From positions 37,357-101,356 of the forward strand of contig NZ_JACJOO010000079.1 in the NCBI RefSeq assembly GCF_014695575.1: 64,000 nucleotides of DNA, given 5' to 3'. A model generated the notes under the pieces. That model worked only from the letters and a program-made list of their open reading frames with translations, was not told the DNA's origin and made no database searches. This stretch comes from Leptolyngbya sp. FACHB-8 (GTDB lineage: Bacteria; Cyanobacteriota; Cyanobacteriia; Elainellales; Elainellaceae). The translations under genes were made by a program, and so were the position numbers. Shown in pieces: positions 1 to 8,688 of the stretch; the stretch's first letter is position 1; every line of letters begins with the position of its first letter.

Positions 1-2
1 AT

Positions 3-455
3 GTCGCCGGGAATATGCTCTACCTCTGGATCTTTGGCAACAATGTCGAAGACAAAATGGGCCATTCCCGCTTCCTCATCTTCTATTTACTGTGTGGCAT
101 GCTCGCGGCTTTGGCCCAGTGGTTCTTCTCGTCAGGGTCTTCCATTCCATCCCTGGGAGCGAGTGGAGCGATCGCCGGGGTCATGGGCGCTTACATTCTC
201 CGCTTCCCCAACGCCAAGGTACTAACTCTCGTTCCTTTGGGCTTTATTCTCTTTCCCTTCCGCATCCCAGCTCTCTTCTTCCTGGGCTTCTGGTTTGTCA
301 TGCAAGCCCTCTATGGCGTTGCCAGCCTCAATGCCCCTGCCAACATCGGCATGGAATCGGGCGGTGTGGCCTACTGGGCTCATGCGGGAGGCTTCGCCTT
401 CGGAGCCCTGCTCGGCCCCGTATTCGGCTTATTCAGTGACAAACGCCGGGTTTAG
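3..455 (+). CDS. Rhomboid family intramembrane serine protease, 3' part
   Basis: The frame is open from the left edge of the window, so the N-terminus lies outside. The visible 150 residues hold the rhomboid core: a GNMLYLWIFGNNVED segment, the catalytic serine motif GASGAIAGVMGAY, and the catalytic histidine in AHAGGFAFG, separated by hydrophobic membrane helices. Rhomboids cleave substrate transmembrane segments inside the membrane. Substrates cannot be inferred here. An internal ATG at 15 is not the start, because reading continues upstream in the same frame with residues typical of the family (VAGNMLY). A repeat-filled gap follows before rpmI. Confidence 0.93.
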   Translation, partial: VAGNMLYLWIFGNNVEDKMGHSRFLIFYLLCGMLAALAQWFFSSGSSIPSLGASGAIAGVMGAYILRFPNAKVLTLVPLGFILFPFRIPALFFLGFWFVMQALYGVASLNAPANIGMESGGVAYWAHAGGFAFGALLGPVFGLFSDKRRV

Positions 456-531
456 AAGCCGTAACCAACGGGAGGGGCGGGTTTTGGCCTTATCTCAATA
501 ACCCAACCGGGGGTATCGTTCAAACCTGCCC

Positions 532-638
532 TAAGGAGATTTCTGAGAAACAATATCCCCATTATTTGGAAAAAAGGCGCGGCTTCGCCGCGCCTTTTTT
601 CCAAATAATGGGGAAGTTCTTATCTGGAAATCTCCTAA
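532..638. repeat. Palindromic element, family A copy 1
   Basis: The core inverted repeat is 557-613, with arms beginning CCCCATTATTTGG and a tip GGCTTCGCC. It is framed by TAAGGAGATTTC on the left and GAAATCTCCTAA on the right, which are themselves complementary. The same frame recurs at 9571, 16135 and 33400 around different core sequences. Confidence 0.85.
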
Positions 639-705
639 CATCAGGTAGCGATCGCTACTGAGGGCCAGTTTTGCCCTTAATCTTAATGCCCCACCATATT
701 TATTA

Positions 706-740
706 AACCCGCCCTCGCCATAAGCAGCGAGGGCGGGTTT
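706..740. terminator. Perfect GC-rich inverted repeat
   Basis: Arms AAACCCGCCCTCGC and GCGAGGGCGGGTTT surround a 7-nt loop. It ends in TTT, so it can act as an intrinsic terminator, although it lies about 250 bp after the rhomboid stop codon. Confidence 0.55.
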
Positions 741-747
741 TGGCGTT

Positions 748-853
748 ATAGTGCTTTTCAAGCGCTTAAAATCGGGTTGTTTTTGTGAGAGCCGCGCGAA
801 GCGTGGCTCTCACAAAAACAACCGTGGCTGATTCAAGCACAAAGCGTTGTAAG
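748..853 (+). repeat. Palindromic element, family B copy 1
   Basis: The core stem is 775-823 (GGTTGTTTTTGTGAGAGCC and complement, tip GCGCGAAGCG). It is framed by AGTGCTTTTCAAGCGCTT on the left and GTGGCTGATTCAAGCACAAA on the right. Closely related frames are at 45945-46053 and, inverted, at 50250-50354. Confidence 0.85.
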
Positions 854-1056
854 TTGAAGACACAGATTAGGGTTACCTGCTAAACCCACCCCTACAATTC
901 TCTGCAAATCATTCTTCCTTAATTTGCTACGGCATTCGCTCAAAGTCTTGAATTTAAAGGGGAAAAACTCCTTCAATTCATTATTTAAACTTGCCTAAGT
1001 ACAACTCGTAGCCCTATCATAAAAGACTGTGTCTATTTTCGTTTTTGGCCAGTCCC

Positions 1057-1254
1057 ATGCCCAAACTCAAAACTCGTAAAGCGGCCGCGAAGCGATTTCG
1101 CAAAAGTGGTAGCGGTAAGCTCATCCGCCGCAAAGCCTTCAAGAATCACATGTTGGAGCACAAGACCACAAATCGCAAGAGCCGTCTGTCCAAACTCTCC
1201 CTCGTGCATGAGCGCGATGCTGAGAACGTAGAGCTGATGCTGCCCTATCTCTAG
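1057..1254 (+). CDS. rpmI: 50S ribosomal protein L35
   Basis: A 65-residue basic protein starting [14 protein letters not shown], the normal length and N-terminus of bacterial L35, a structural protein of the large ribosomal subunit. A TTG at 1045 in the same frame would add four residues not found in the family, so ATG at 1057 is chosen. rplT follows 90 bp downstream in the usual rpmI-rplT order. In many bacteria infC precedes this pair; here the upstream neighbour is a rhomboid gene behind a repeat-filled gap, so infC must be elsewhere. Confidence 0.97.
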   Translation: MPKLKTRKAAAKRFRKSGSGKLIRRKAFKNHMLEHKTTNRKSRLSKLSLVHERDAENVELMLPYL

Positions 1255-1344
1255 GGTCAACATTCGCTGATATGGGATGTCCGGTGTGAAGCTCCCATGG
1301 ATTCATCTAACCGATTAGCGTAGATAACGAAGGAAACTTGACCA

Positions 1345-1701
1345 ATGGCACGGGTAAAGCGCGGCAACGTAGCTCGTAAGCGCCGCAATAAAATTCTCAA
1401 ACTGGCAAAGGGGTTCCGCGGATCCCACTCCAAATTGTTCCGAACTGCTAACCAGCAGGTTATGAAGGCATTGCGGAATGCTTACCGCGATCGCCGCAAG
1501 AAGAAGCGTGACTTCCGTCGTCTGTGGATCACTCGTATCAATGCGGCCTCTCGCCAGCATGGTATGAGCTACAGCCAACTGATCGGCAACCTCAACAAAG
1601 CCAACATTCTGATCAACCGCAAGATGCTGGCACAAATGGCTGTATTAGACCCCAACAGCTTTGGCAAAGTCGTCGAAGCGGCGTCTCAAGCAAAAGGCTA
1701 A
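1345..1701 (+). CDS. rplT: 50S ribosomal protein L20
   Basis: A 118-residue, strongly basic protein starting [14 protein letters not shown], with the [15 protein letters not shown] region typical of L20. L20 binds 23S rRNA early in large-subunit assembly and in several bacteria represses its own operon. A good ribosome-binding site, AACGAAGGAAAC, lies just upstream of the ATG. The next gene begins only 10 nt after the stop codon, so the three genes rpmI, rplT and the solute-binding protein may be co-transcribed. Confidence 0.97.
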   Translation: MARVKRGNVARKRRNKILKLAKGFRGSHSKLFRTANQQVMKALRNAYRDRRKKKRDFRRLWITRINAASRQHGMSYSQLIGNLNKANILINRKMLAQMAVLDPNSFGKVVEAASQAKG

Positions 1702-1710
1702 AGCGGGAGC

Positions 1711-2559
1711 ATGGTGCGATTGCTGACGGTACGGGCGTTCGGTGTTTCCGTTGCGACAGCACTAGCACTCCTTGGCATGGGTTTCGTGCTTTCTAACTCA
1801 GTGACCTCAGCGGCCGATCTGGAAACAGTTCAAAGCCGGGGTCACTTTGTCATAGCCGTTAAAGAAAATATTCCACCCCTGGGTTTTCGTACCGATTCCG
1901 GCGAATTAGAGGGGTTCGAAATCGACATTGCTCGGCGGCTGGCACAGGAAATCCTGGGGAGTTCCGATGCCGTTGTTCTCCAACCCGTCGCCAATCAAGA
2001 CCGCATTTCCGCTCTCACTTCAGGCGATGTGGATCTGGTGGTGGCTCGGATGACCCTGACAGCAGGACGATCGCGACTCGTCGACTTCAGCATCCCCTAT
2101 TACCTGGACGGCACCACGTTTATCACTCGAGATCCAAGCATTCTCTCCAGTCGAGACATCCGACGGCGACGGATAGCGGTACTGGAAGGAGCCAATACAG
2201 CGGTTGTGGTGCGATCGCGCTTTCCCTATGCCCGCCTTATCGATGTTCCCTCCTATGAAGCCGCCCGTGAGGCAATGGAAAGAGACGAGGCGGATGTTTT
2301 CGCGGCGGATGCCAGTGTTCTGACGGGCTGGGTGCAACAGTATCCGGAGTATCGCTTACTGCCCGGTTTCTGGTCTGGGGAGGCATTGGCAATCGCCATG
2401 CCCCGAGGCCAGGAATATCAAGAATTGCGTGAGGCGGTAAATGGAGCGATCGCCCGCTGGCGCGAAGAAGGTTGGCTGGAGGAGCGGGCTCGTCATTGGG
2501 GCTTGCCGATCCAGGTGCCTGCGACAGAGAGCCCCAACCTTCCTCAGAATACGCCCTAG
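1711..2559 (+). CDS. Transporter substrate-binding protein, family 3
   Basis: A 282-residue protein with an N-terminal hydrophobic signal sequence (about residues 8-35, ending near SAADLE) and a bacterial family 3 solute-binding fold: GHFVIAVKENIPPLGF, then GELEGFEIDIARRLA, then the DLVVARMTLTAGRSRLVDFS hinge region. Such periplasmic proteins deliver amino acids or similar polar solutes to ABC permeases. No permease gene is adjacent, so the ligand is unknown. It starts 10 nt after rplT and may share its transcript, an unusual partner for ribosomal genes. Confidence 0.9.
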   Translation: MVRLLTVRAFGVSVATALALLGMGFVLSNSVTSAADLETVQSRGHFVIAVKENIPPLGFRTDSGELEGFEIDIARRLAQEILGSSDAVVLQPVANQDRISALTSGDVDLVVARMTLTAGRSRLVDFSIPYYLDGTTFITRDPSILSSRDIRRRRIAVLEGANTAVVVRSRFPYARLIDVPSYEAAREAMERDEADVFAADASVLTGWVQQYPEYRLLPGFWSGEALAIAMPRGQEYQELREAVNGAIARWREEGWLEERARHWGLPIQVPATESPNLPQNTP

Positions 2560-2574
2560 AAATTATCGCCAAAG

Positions 2575-2605
2575 CAGAAGAGATTGGGAGCCCCCAATCT
2601 CTTTT
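2575..2605. terminator. Bidirectional terminator between convergent genes
   Basis: The inverted repeat AAGAGATTGGG / CCCAATCTCTT is flanked by A-rich and T-rich runs and sits between the convergent solute-binding and carbonic anhydrase genes. It fits a shared intrinsic terminator. Confidence 0.7.
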
Positions 2606-2626
2606 GCTCTTATCAGCCCTTTTTGC

Positions 2627-3391
2627 TTACACCAAGCTGACCTCACCGGTGTCGAGATCGTAATAGGCACCAACGACCTTCAATTTGCCCTCCTGAACAG
2701 CGGCAGCAATCACAGAGGAGTGTTGCAACCGCTCAACTTGTAGGCGCACATTGGCTTTGATGGCGTTGGTGAGGCGATCGCCTGCTTGCCCTTCTGAGGC
2801 TTTAACGGCAGGCTGGAGTGCAAGAACAAGGGACTCAATAACTCCCGGAAATTCACCTCCCTTTACAGCAGCATCCACAGCACCACACCGCTCATGCCCC
2901 AAAACCACAAGCAATGGTGTTTTCAAGACGGCAACGGCATACTCTTCACTAGCAATTTCTTCGGTGATGGCAACATTGCCAGCAACCCGGACAACGAAAA
3001 GATCGCCAAGTCCTTGGTCAAAGGCAATTTCAGGCACAACCCGTGAGTCGGCACAGCTCAAAATCGCGGCAAAGGGAGCCTGTCCAGCAGCAACCTCAAC
3101 CACACGCGCTCCATTCTGGTTGGGGTTGAGCTGCTGGCTGGAAACAAATCGCTGGTTTCCTTCCATCAGCTTTGCCAATGCTTGATCGGGAGTCAAACTA
3201 CCTTCGGTAGATCCAGCCTGGGTTGCGACCACAACTTGGTTCTGGCTATTCTGAGCCGTCCGGCTTTCAACTGTTCTCGCAAGGGCACCCGTTCCTAACC
3301 ACGCCGTTAGGGAGCTTGCACCAACAATACCGGCACCGTATTGCAGAACATTTCTACGGGAAAGTTTTTGCTGGCGTGAAGTTTTATTCAT
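2627..3391 (-). CDS. Beta-class carbonic anhydrase with Tat signal
   Basis: A 254-residue protein. The N-terminus carries a twin-arginine motif, SRRNVLQYG, followed by a hydrophobic stretch, so the enzyme is probably exported folded. The catalytic part has the beta-class zinc ligands: Cys in LSCADSRVVPE, and His and Cys in VVLGHERCGAV. It interconverts CO2 and bicarbonate. In cyanobacteria, periplasmic beta-carbonic anhydrases (EcaB type) are known, which fits the signal. It is convergent with the solute-binding gene. A 1.4-kb gap lies upstream and should hold its promoter. Confidence 0.93.
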   Translation of the reverse strand: MNKTSRQQKLSRRNVLQYGAGIVGASSLTAWLGTGALARTVESRTAQNSQNQVVVATQAGSTEGSLTPDQALAKLMEGNQRFVSSQQLNPNQNGARVVEVAAGQAPFAAILSCADSRVVPEIAFDQGLGDLFVVRVAGNVAITEEIASEEYAVAVLKTPLLVVLGHERCGAVDAAVKGGEFPGVIESLVLALQPAVKASEGQAGDRLTNAIKANVRLQVERLQHSSVIAAAVQEGKLKVVGAYYDLDTGEVSLV

Positions 3392-4788
3392 GTTCCTCTG
3401 ACCCAGAAAGATAACAACGATTCCAATGATTCAGCCCTACAATTTCTGATTAAGTACGTAGATGCGATGAGAAATACCCGCCACAACCTATCAATTTGGT
3501 ACTTAGAACAGATGTAGATATTTGATGACCTGACATTTTTCTCCCAATGCTATTGAAGCCAATGCCATAGAAAACATCGTCCTCTGTTATTCACAAAGAA
3601 CGTTCAGCAAAATTTACTCCTTAGCTTGTTTAAAGGCCAAAGAAATCAGCTATTTTTTCGTATAGCCAAAGCTTCTTTTTGACAGCTTGCCACCAGTAAA
3701 ACAGCAATTAGATAAGACAGTTGCTGCCGTCGGAGCGACAGGAAAGATCAAGGACAAAAACTTATCCTAACCCTCAGTTATCAATTGCATCTTTGTTCTG
3801 GCATAGGGTTCTTGTCAGCCCATCGGAAAATACACAAGAGAAGGTTTTCTTTTCTCTTAATATAGATTCTCCGCTGAAAAGCATCATAAAAATCAATTGT
3901 TAAGAAAGTTCTTAAAGATTGCAGCCTATAGCTTCAAGAAGTAAGACAAAATTCAATAGTAATCATTCAAAAGCCTTTTATCACAATAGGTTCAACTAAG
4001 CAAGAAAATATTTTTATTATCACAAAGTTACTTTTTTCAACATCGTTTCGATCGCCTTTACCCCTCACAATCTCAATCTTTTCCATAGGACTTATTGATG
4101 ATGTCGTTAGGAATAGACCCCTTTGCTTTCGCTGAGCATACATATTAATGCCTTAGCTCGAGTCGTTAGGATCAAAAACAAAATAACCTGTAATTCTTTT
4201 TGTGGGAGGGGCGGCGAAGCCGCCCCTCCCACAAAAAGAATTACAGGTTATCTAATACACAATCTTTAGTATCAACTGTGCAACGGCGCAATACAGGGGA
4301 ACCATACCGCAATACTGACGTGGTTGCAGTTGAAATTGAACAAGGGTAATTTTTTCTACTTGCGAATATAACAATCTCCTGGTCTTTGAAGAAACTCTTA
4401 AGATTCCTTTAAAGGACACTGCCAACCGTTTCACAACCCAAATTTAAGGGTTCATAATAGAGAGGGAAGTAGTACTTCGTGCTACCGTCTCTCTGTTTTT
4501 GAACTAAGCGAATGTATTGATTTTGTAGTTCCTCTGTTCCTTAAAGATCAATGCATTGCGAGAACGGATTCGATCGTGAGCCTTATGCAATACATGCAAT
4601 AACCTATGAATCTTTTGAATGAATAATGCTCAGCGAAGTGAGCAGTTTAAAAGACTCAAATATTGGTTGCATTTTGTTCGCAATCCTTAAGCCCCAATTG
4701 GGCAATAAAACAGAACAATGGAAAGAGGAGCCAATGAATTGCCTCCTCACATTTTTGACGCTATCAACTTTTTTTGGAGTAAGAACCT
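3392..4788. other. 1.4-kb AT-rich gap without a supported gene
   Basis: The region is visibly more AT-rich than its surroundings, and its few short open frames show no recognisable protein. It contains a long palindrome at 4183-4251 and weaker hairpins near 4459-4494 (tip TACTTCGTGC) and 4627-4647 (GCTCAGCGAAGTGAGC). It lies between the divergent carbonic anhydrase and putA genes and so must hold both promoters. Confidence 0.6.
4183..4251. repeat. 69-nt palindrome
   Basis: Arms of about 31 nt (ATAACCTGTAATTC... and its complement) close on GGCGAAGCC. It lies in the middle of a gene-free gap, far from any stop codon, so a terminator role is unlikely. Confidence 0.85.
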
Positions 4789-7764
4789 GTGGTTAGCCAG
4801 ATTGCGAACTCGCCCTACGAGGCGGATACTCAGGCGATCGCCCGCGAACTGCTGAGCGCAACGCGCGAGAATCGCTCATTCTTCGCCCAGATGCGAGACC
4901 AGATGCGGTGGGATGACAAAATGCTGGGCTGGGCCATGAGCAATCCGGGGTTGCGGGTACAGTTGTTTCGCTTTATTGACTGCTTACCTTCTCTGCAAAG
5001 CAAAGCTGAGATTGCTCGCCATTTACAGGAATACTTAGGCCAGGAAGAGGTGGAATTGCCTGCAGCTCTGAAAGGCATGCTGGGGTTTGCCAATACCGAC
5101 TCTATGCCAGGCCAGGTGGCGGCTACAACCGTTTCCACGGCTGTGGAAACCCTGGCCCATAAGTACATTTCTGGCGAAACCCTGAGACAGGTCATTAAAA
5201 CTCTAGAAGGGCTCCGGAAAGACAAAATGGCCTTCACCGTAGACCTGCTGGGGGAAGCGGTGATCACCGAAGAGGAAGCCCAATCCTATCTGGATCGCTA
5301 TATCGAACTGCTGGAAGAACTTTCTGCCGCCGCCAAATCCTGGCCGAAAGTTCCACAGATTGATGAGGCTGATGGGGAAACCCTGCCGAAGGTACAGGTT
5401 TCTGTGAAGCTGACAGCCTTCTACTCGCAGTTTGACCCACTCGATGCGAAAGGCAGCCAGGAAAAGGTATGCGATCGCGCCCGTACTCTCCTCCGTCGTG
5501 CCAAGGAACTGGGTGCTGCCATCCACTTTGACATGGAGCAGTACGCCTATAAAGACCTCACCATCGCCATCCTGAAGGAAGTGCTGATGGAGGAGGAATT
5601 CCGCACCCGCAGCGACATTGGAGTGACTCTCCAAGCCTATTTGAAGGAAACCGAAGAAGACCTGAAAGGACTGATTGCCTGGGCAAAAGAGCGGGGCACT
5701 CCTATCACGATTCGACTCGTGAAGGGGGCCTATTGGGATCAGGAAACCATCAAGTCTCAGCAGCACAACTGGGATCTACCTGTCTTCCAGCGGAAGGAAT
5801 CCACGGATGCCAATTTTGAGACACTAACCCGGTTGCTGCTGGAAAATCACCCATATTTGTATGCAGCGATTGGCAGCCACAACGTGCGATCGCAAGCCTA
5901 CGCGATCGCCATTGCTCGCCAGCTCAACATCCCCCGTCGCCGCTTTGAACTCCAAGTGCTCTATGGCATGGCAGACAAGCTTGCCAAAGCTCTTGTGCAA
6001 CAAGGCTATCGGGTACGGGTCTACTGTCCCTACGGAGAACTGATTCCGGGGATGTCTTACCTGATCCGTCGCTTATTAGAGAACACCGCCAACACGTCCT
6101 TCTTGCGGCAAAACCTGGAGGAGCGACCTATTGAAGAATTACTGGCTCCACCGCAGCATCAGGAAAATGGACACAAAGCAGCTCAGAATGGAGCTTTTCA
6201 CAACGCGCCAGATTCAGATTATTCGCAGCAGGAGAAGCGCGATCGCGGCCTCACTGCCATTGAAGCTGTGCGCCAACAGATGGGCCAATCCTATCAGCCG
6301 TTGGTGAATGGTCAGCGGGTGAATACCCTGGATAGCTTTGAGTCGCTGAACCCATCTAATCCCGATGAAGTGGTGGGTCGTGTGGGTCTGTTGAGTGTTC
6401 AGCAGGCGGATGAGGCGATCGCTGCGGCAAAAGCTGCTTTCCCGCAATGGAAAGCGACCCCAGCGAAGGAGCGAGCGGCGATTCTACGTCGTGCCGCTGA
6501 CATTATGGAAGAACGTCGGGCTGAACTGGCTGCCTGGATGGTGTTGGAAACAGGCAAAGTGCTGGGTCAGGCTGACCCTGAGATTTCTGAGGCGATCGAC
6601 TTCTGTCGTTACTATGCTGACGAGATGGAGCAGCTAGACCAGGGCCATAACTACGACGTTGCTGGGGAAACCAACCATTATCACTATCAGCCGCGTGGCG
6701 TTTCGCTGATTATCTCTCCCTGGAACTTCCCTCTGGCAATTCCTACAGGGATGACGGTGGCTTCCCTGGTAACAGGCAACTGTACTCTGTTGAAGCCCGC
6801 AGAAACCTCTTCTGTCATTGCGGCCAAGCTGGCAGAAATCCTGGTAGAAGCAGGCATTCCCGATGGAGTATTCCAGTACGTACCCTGTAAGGGTTCTACG
6901 GTGGGCTCTCACATGGTGAAGCACCCAGACGTGCACATGATTACGTTCACCGGATCTCAGGAAGTCGGCTGTCGGATTTATGCTGATGCCGCCATTCTGC
7001 AACCGGGGCAGCGACACCTGAAGCGAGTGATCGCGGAGATGGGTGGCAAGAATGCCATCATCGTGGACGAAAGCGCTGACCTCGATCAGGCTGTCGCTGG
7101 CGTGGTCTACTCTGCCTTTGGCTACAGCGGACAGAAATGCTCCGCCTGCTCTCGCGTGATTGTGTTGGAGCCGATCTACGATGCATTCCTGCATCGCCTG
7201 GTAGAAGCGACCAAATCGCTCAATGTAGGTCTGGCAGAACAGCCCAGTACAAAGGTTGGCCCAGTGATTGACGCCGCCGCCCAGAATCGCATCAAAGCCT
7301 ACATCGAAAAAGGCAAAGAGGAAGCCACCCTGGCGCTGGAGCTACCGGCTCCCGATCAAGGCTACTTTGTTGGCCCCACCATCTTTGTAGATGTGCCGCC
7401 CACCGCTAAGATTGCCCAGGAGGAAATCTTTGGTCCCGTATTAGCCGTTATCCGGGTGAAAACCTTTGAGGAGGCACTGGACATCGCCAACGGCACACTC
7501 TATGCCTTGACCGGAGGAATCTATTCTCGGACGCCTTCCCATATCGAGCGTGCTCGGGCTGATTTTGAAGTAGGCAACCTCTATATCAATCGGCACATCA
7601 CCGGGGCAATTGTCGCCCGGCACCCCTTCGGTGGATTCAAGCTATCTGGTGTCGGTTCTAAAGCGGGTGGCCCCGACTACTTGCTGCAATTCTTGGAACC
7701 CCGCCATATCAGCGAAAATATCCAGCGGCAGGGCTTTGCTCCCATTGAAGGGGCAGAACAGTAG
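4789..7764 (+). CDS. putA: Bifunctional proline dehydrogenase / L-glutamate gamma-semialdehyde dehydrogenase
   Basis: A 991-residue enzyme that oxidises proline to glutamate in two steps. The proline dehydrogenase barrel spans about residues 140-455 (IHFDMEQYAYKDLTI, RLVKGAYWD, and a C-terminal RRRFELQVLYGMAD segment). The aldehyde dehydrogenase domain spans about 505-975 (SPWNFPLAIPTG, FTGSQEVG, general base region AEMGGKNAIIVD, catalytic Cys784 in SGQKCSACSR). A short linker near residue 460 joins them. There is no N-terminal ribbon-helix-helix DNA-binding domain, so it is not the self-regulating enterobacterial type. The start is GTG at 4789, with GGAG about 10 nt upstream. Confidence 0.96.
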   Translation: MVSQIANSPYEADTQAIARELLSATRENRSFFAQMRDQMRWDDKMLGWAMSNPGLRVQLFRFIDCLPSLQSKAEIARHLQEYLGQEEVELPAALKGMLGFANTDSMPGQVAATTVSTAVETLAHKYISGETLRQVIKTLEGLRKDKMAFTVDLLGEAVITEEEAQSYLDRYIELLEELSAAAKSWPKVPQIDEADGETLPKVQVSVKLTAFYSQFDPLDAKGSQEKVCDRARTLLRRAKELGAAIHFDMEQYAYKDLTIAILKEVLMEEEFRTRSDIGVTLQAYLKETEEDLKGLIAWAKERGTPITIRLVKGAYWDQETIKSQQHNWDLPVFQRKESTDANFETLTRLLLENHPYLYAAIGSHNVRSQAYAIAIARQLNIPRRRFELQVLYGMADKLAKALVQQGYRVRVYCPYGELIPGMSYLIRRLLENTANTSFLRQNLEERPIEELLAPPQHQENGHKAAQNGAFHNAPDSDYSQQEKRDRGLTAIEAVRQQMGQSYQPLVNGQRVNTLDSFESLNPSNPDEVVGRVGLLSVQQADEAIAAAKAAFPQWKATPAKERAAILRRAADIMEERRAELAAWMVLETGKVLGQADPEISEAIDFCRYYADEMEQLDQGHNYDVAGETNHYHYQPRGVSLIISPWNFPLAIPTGMTVASLVTGNCTLLKPAETSSVIAAKLAEILVEAGIPDGVFQYVPCKGSTVGSHMVKHPDVHMITFTGSQEVGCRIYADAAILQPGQRHLKRVIAEMGGKNAIIVDESADLDQAVAGVVYSAFGYSGQKCSACSRVIVLEPIYDAFLHRLVEATKSLNVGLAEQPSTKVGPVIDAAAQNRIKAYIEKGKEEATLALELPAPDQGYFVGPTIFVDVPPTAKIAQEEIFGPVLAVIRVKTFEEALDIANGTLYALTGGIYSRTPSHIERARADFEVGNLYINRHITGAIVARHPFGGFKLSGVGSKAGGPDYLLQFLEPRHISENIQRQGFAPIEGAEQ

Positions 7765-7770
7765 ATAAAA

Positions 7771-7807
7771 TGGGATGTTTCGTGGGTTTAACTCACGAAA
7801 CATCCCA
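7771..7807. terminator. Palindrome after putA
   Basis: Arms TGGGATGTTTCGTG and CACGAAACATCCCA begin 7 nt after the putA stop codon. It probably terminates putA. Its position argues against the longer in-frame start of the next gene at 7770. Confidence 0.65.
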
Positions 7808-7826
7808 CTCAAAAACAAACGCACGG

Positions 7827-8591
7827 ATGACCGAACGTTTACAAAAAATTCTTTCACAATGGGGCATTGCGTCCCGCCGACAGGCGGAACAGATGATTGT
7901 GGATGGACGAGTGCAGGTGAATGGCGATCGCGCGACCTTAGGCCAAAAGGTTGATCCGGAGCGCGATCACATTGAAGTCGATGGTCAACCCCTCCAGACT
8001 GAAGCCCGTCCTGAACCGCTATACTTGCTGCTGAATAAACCTGCTGGGATTGTTACGACCTGCCGCGACTCCCATCAGCGACGCACCGTGTTGGATTTAA
8101 TACCCGAGCAATGGCGATCGCACAGCGGCCTCCATCCGGTCGGCCGTCTCGATGCAGAGTCAACCGGAGCCTTACTTCTAACCAATGATGGAGAGTTAAC
8201 CTTTGCCCTCACCCATCCCTCTCATGAGGTGGCTAAAACCTACCTGGTGTGGGTCAAAGGGCACCCCTCGGAACGGATACTGGAGCAATGGCGGCGGGGC
8301 ATTCTATTGGATGGCCGAAAAACTCTTCCAGCTCAAGTCAAACGGTTACGTACAAGCCCTCAAAGTACACAATTGGAAATAGTGTTGAGGGAAGGAAGAA
8401 ACCGTCAAATCCGTAGAGTCGCAGAGCAGCTGGGGTATCCCGTGCAGAAGTTGCATCGAGTTGCCATTGGCTCTATTCAAATTGGTGATTTAGCTAAGGG
8501 AAACGTGCGATCGCTACATCCCTCCGAGGTTAGGTATTTGCAGGATCAGGCAAAAGTTTTAGTAACAAAATCATCGGATCTGACTGGTTGA
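7827..8591 (+). CDS. rRNA pseudouridine synthase, RsuA/RluB/RluF family
   Basis: A 254-residue enzyme. An N-terminal S4 RNA-binding domain (LQKILSQWGIASRRQAEQMI) is followed by the catalytic domain, with LLLNKPAGIVTTCRD and the catalytic aspartate in HPVGRLDAESTGALLLTNDG. It isomerises uridine in ribosomal RNA. The motif set does not separate RsuA from RluB, so the target is left open. An upstream ATG at 7770 in the same frame runs through the putA terminator palindrome and gives a non-homologous leader, so ATG at 7827 (MTERLQKIL) is preferred. Confidence 0.93.
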   Translation: MTERLQKILSQWGIASRRQAEQMIVDGRVQVNGDRATLGQKVDPERDHIEVDGQPLQTEARPEPLYLLLNKPAGIVTTCRDSHQRRTVLDLIPEQWRSHSGLHPVGRLDAESTGALLLTNDGELTFALTHPSHEVAKTYLVWVKGHPSERILEQWRRGILLDGRKTLPAQVKRLRTSPQSTQLEIVLREGRNRQIRRVAEQLGYPVQKLHRVAIGSIQIGDLAKGNVRSLHPSEVRYLQDQAKVLVTKSSDLTG

Positions 8592-8688
8592 GTACCCAGT
8601 ATTACGGTAATGTAAGTGCTGAGGGCCGTACTGTTGCATCTCGATACAGGCTCAACAGACAGGAAGCGGTTTCATTTCCAAGGAGTGT

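Larger units (their letters stand above)
456..1056. other. Intergenic region with three palindromes
   Basis: No gene is supported here. The region holds a family A palindromic element (532-638), a perfect terminator-like stem (706-740) and a family B element (748-853). A near-direct repeat, GAGGGGCGGGTTTTGGCCTT (472-491) and GAGGGCGGGTTTTGGCGTT (729-747), brackets the first part. The rpmI promoter probably lies between 860 and 1050 but is not clear enough to place. Confidence 0.7.

Noticed and set aside
3721..3903. 60-codon frame in the AT-rich gap
   Set aside because: No ribosome-binding site, no domain, and composition like the surrounding non-coding DNA.
7770..7826. Upstream start for the pseudouridine synthase
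   Set aside because: The extension encodes the putA terminator palindrome and has no family homology.
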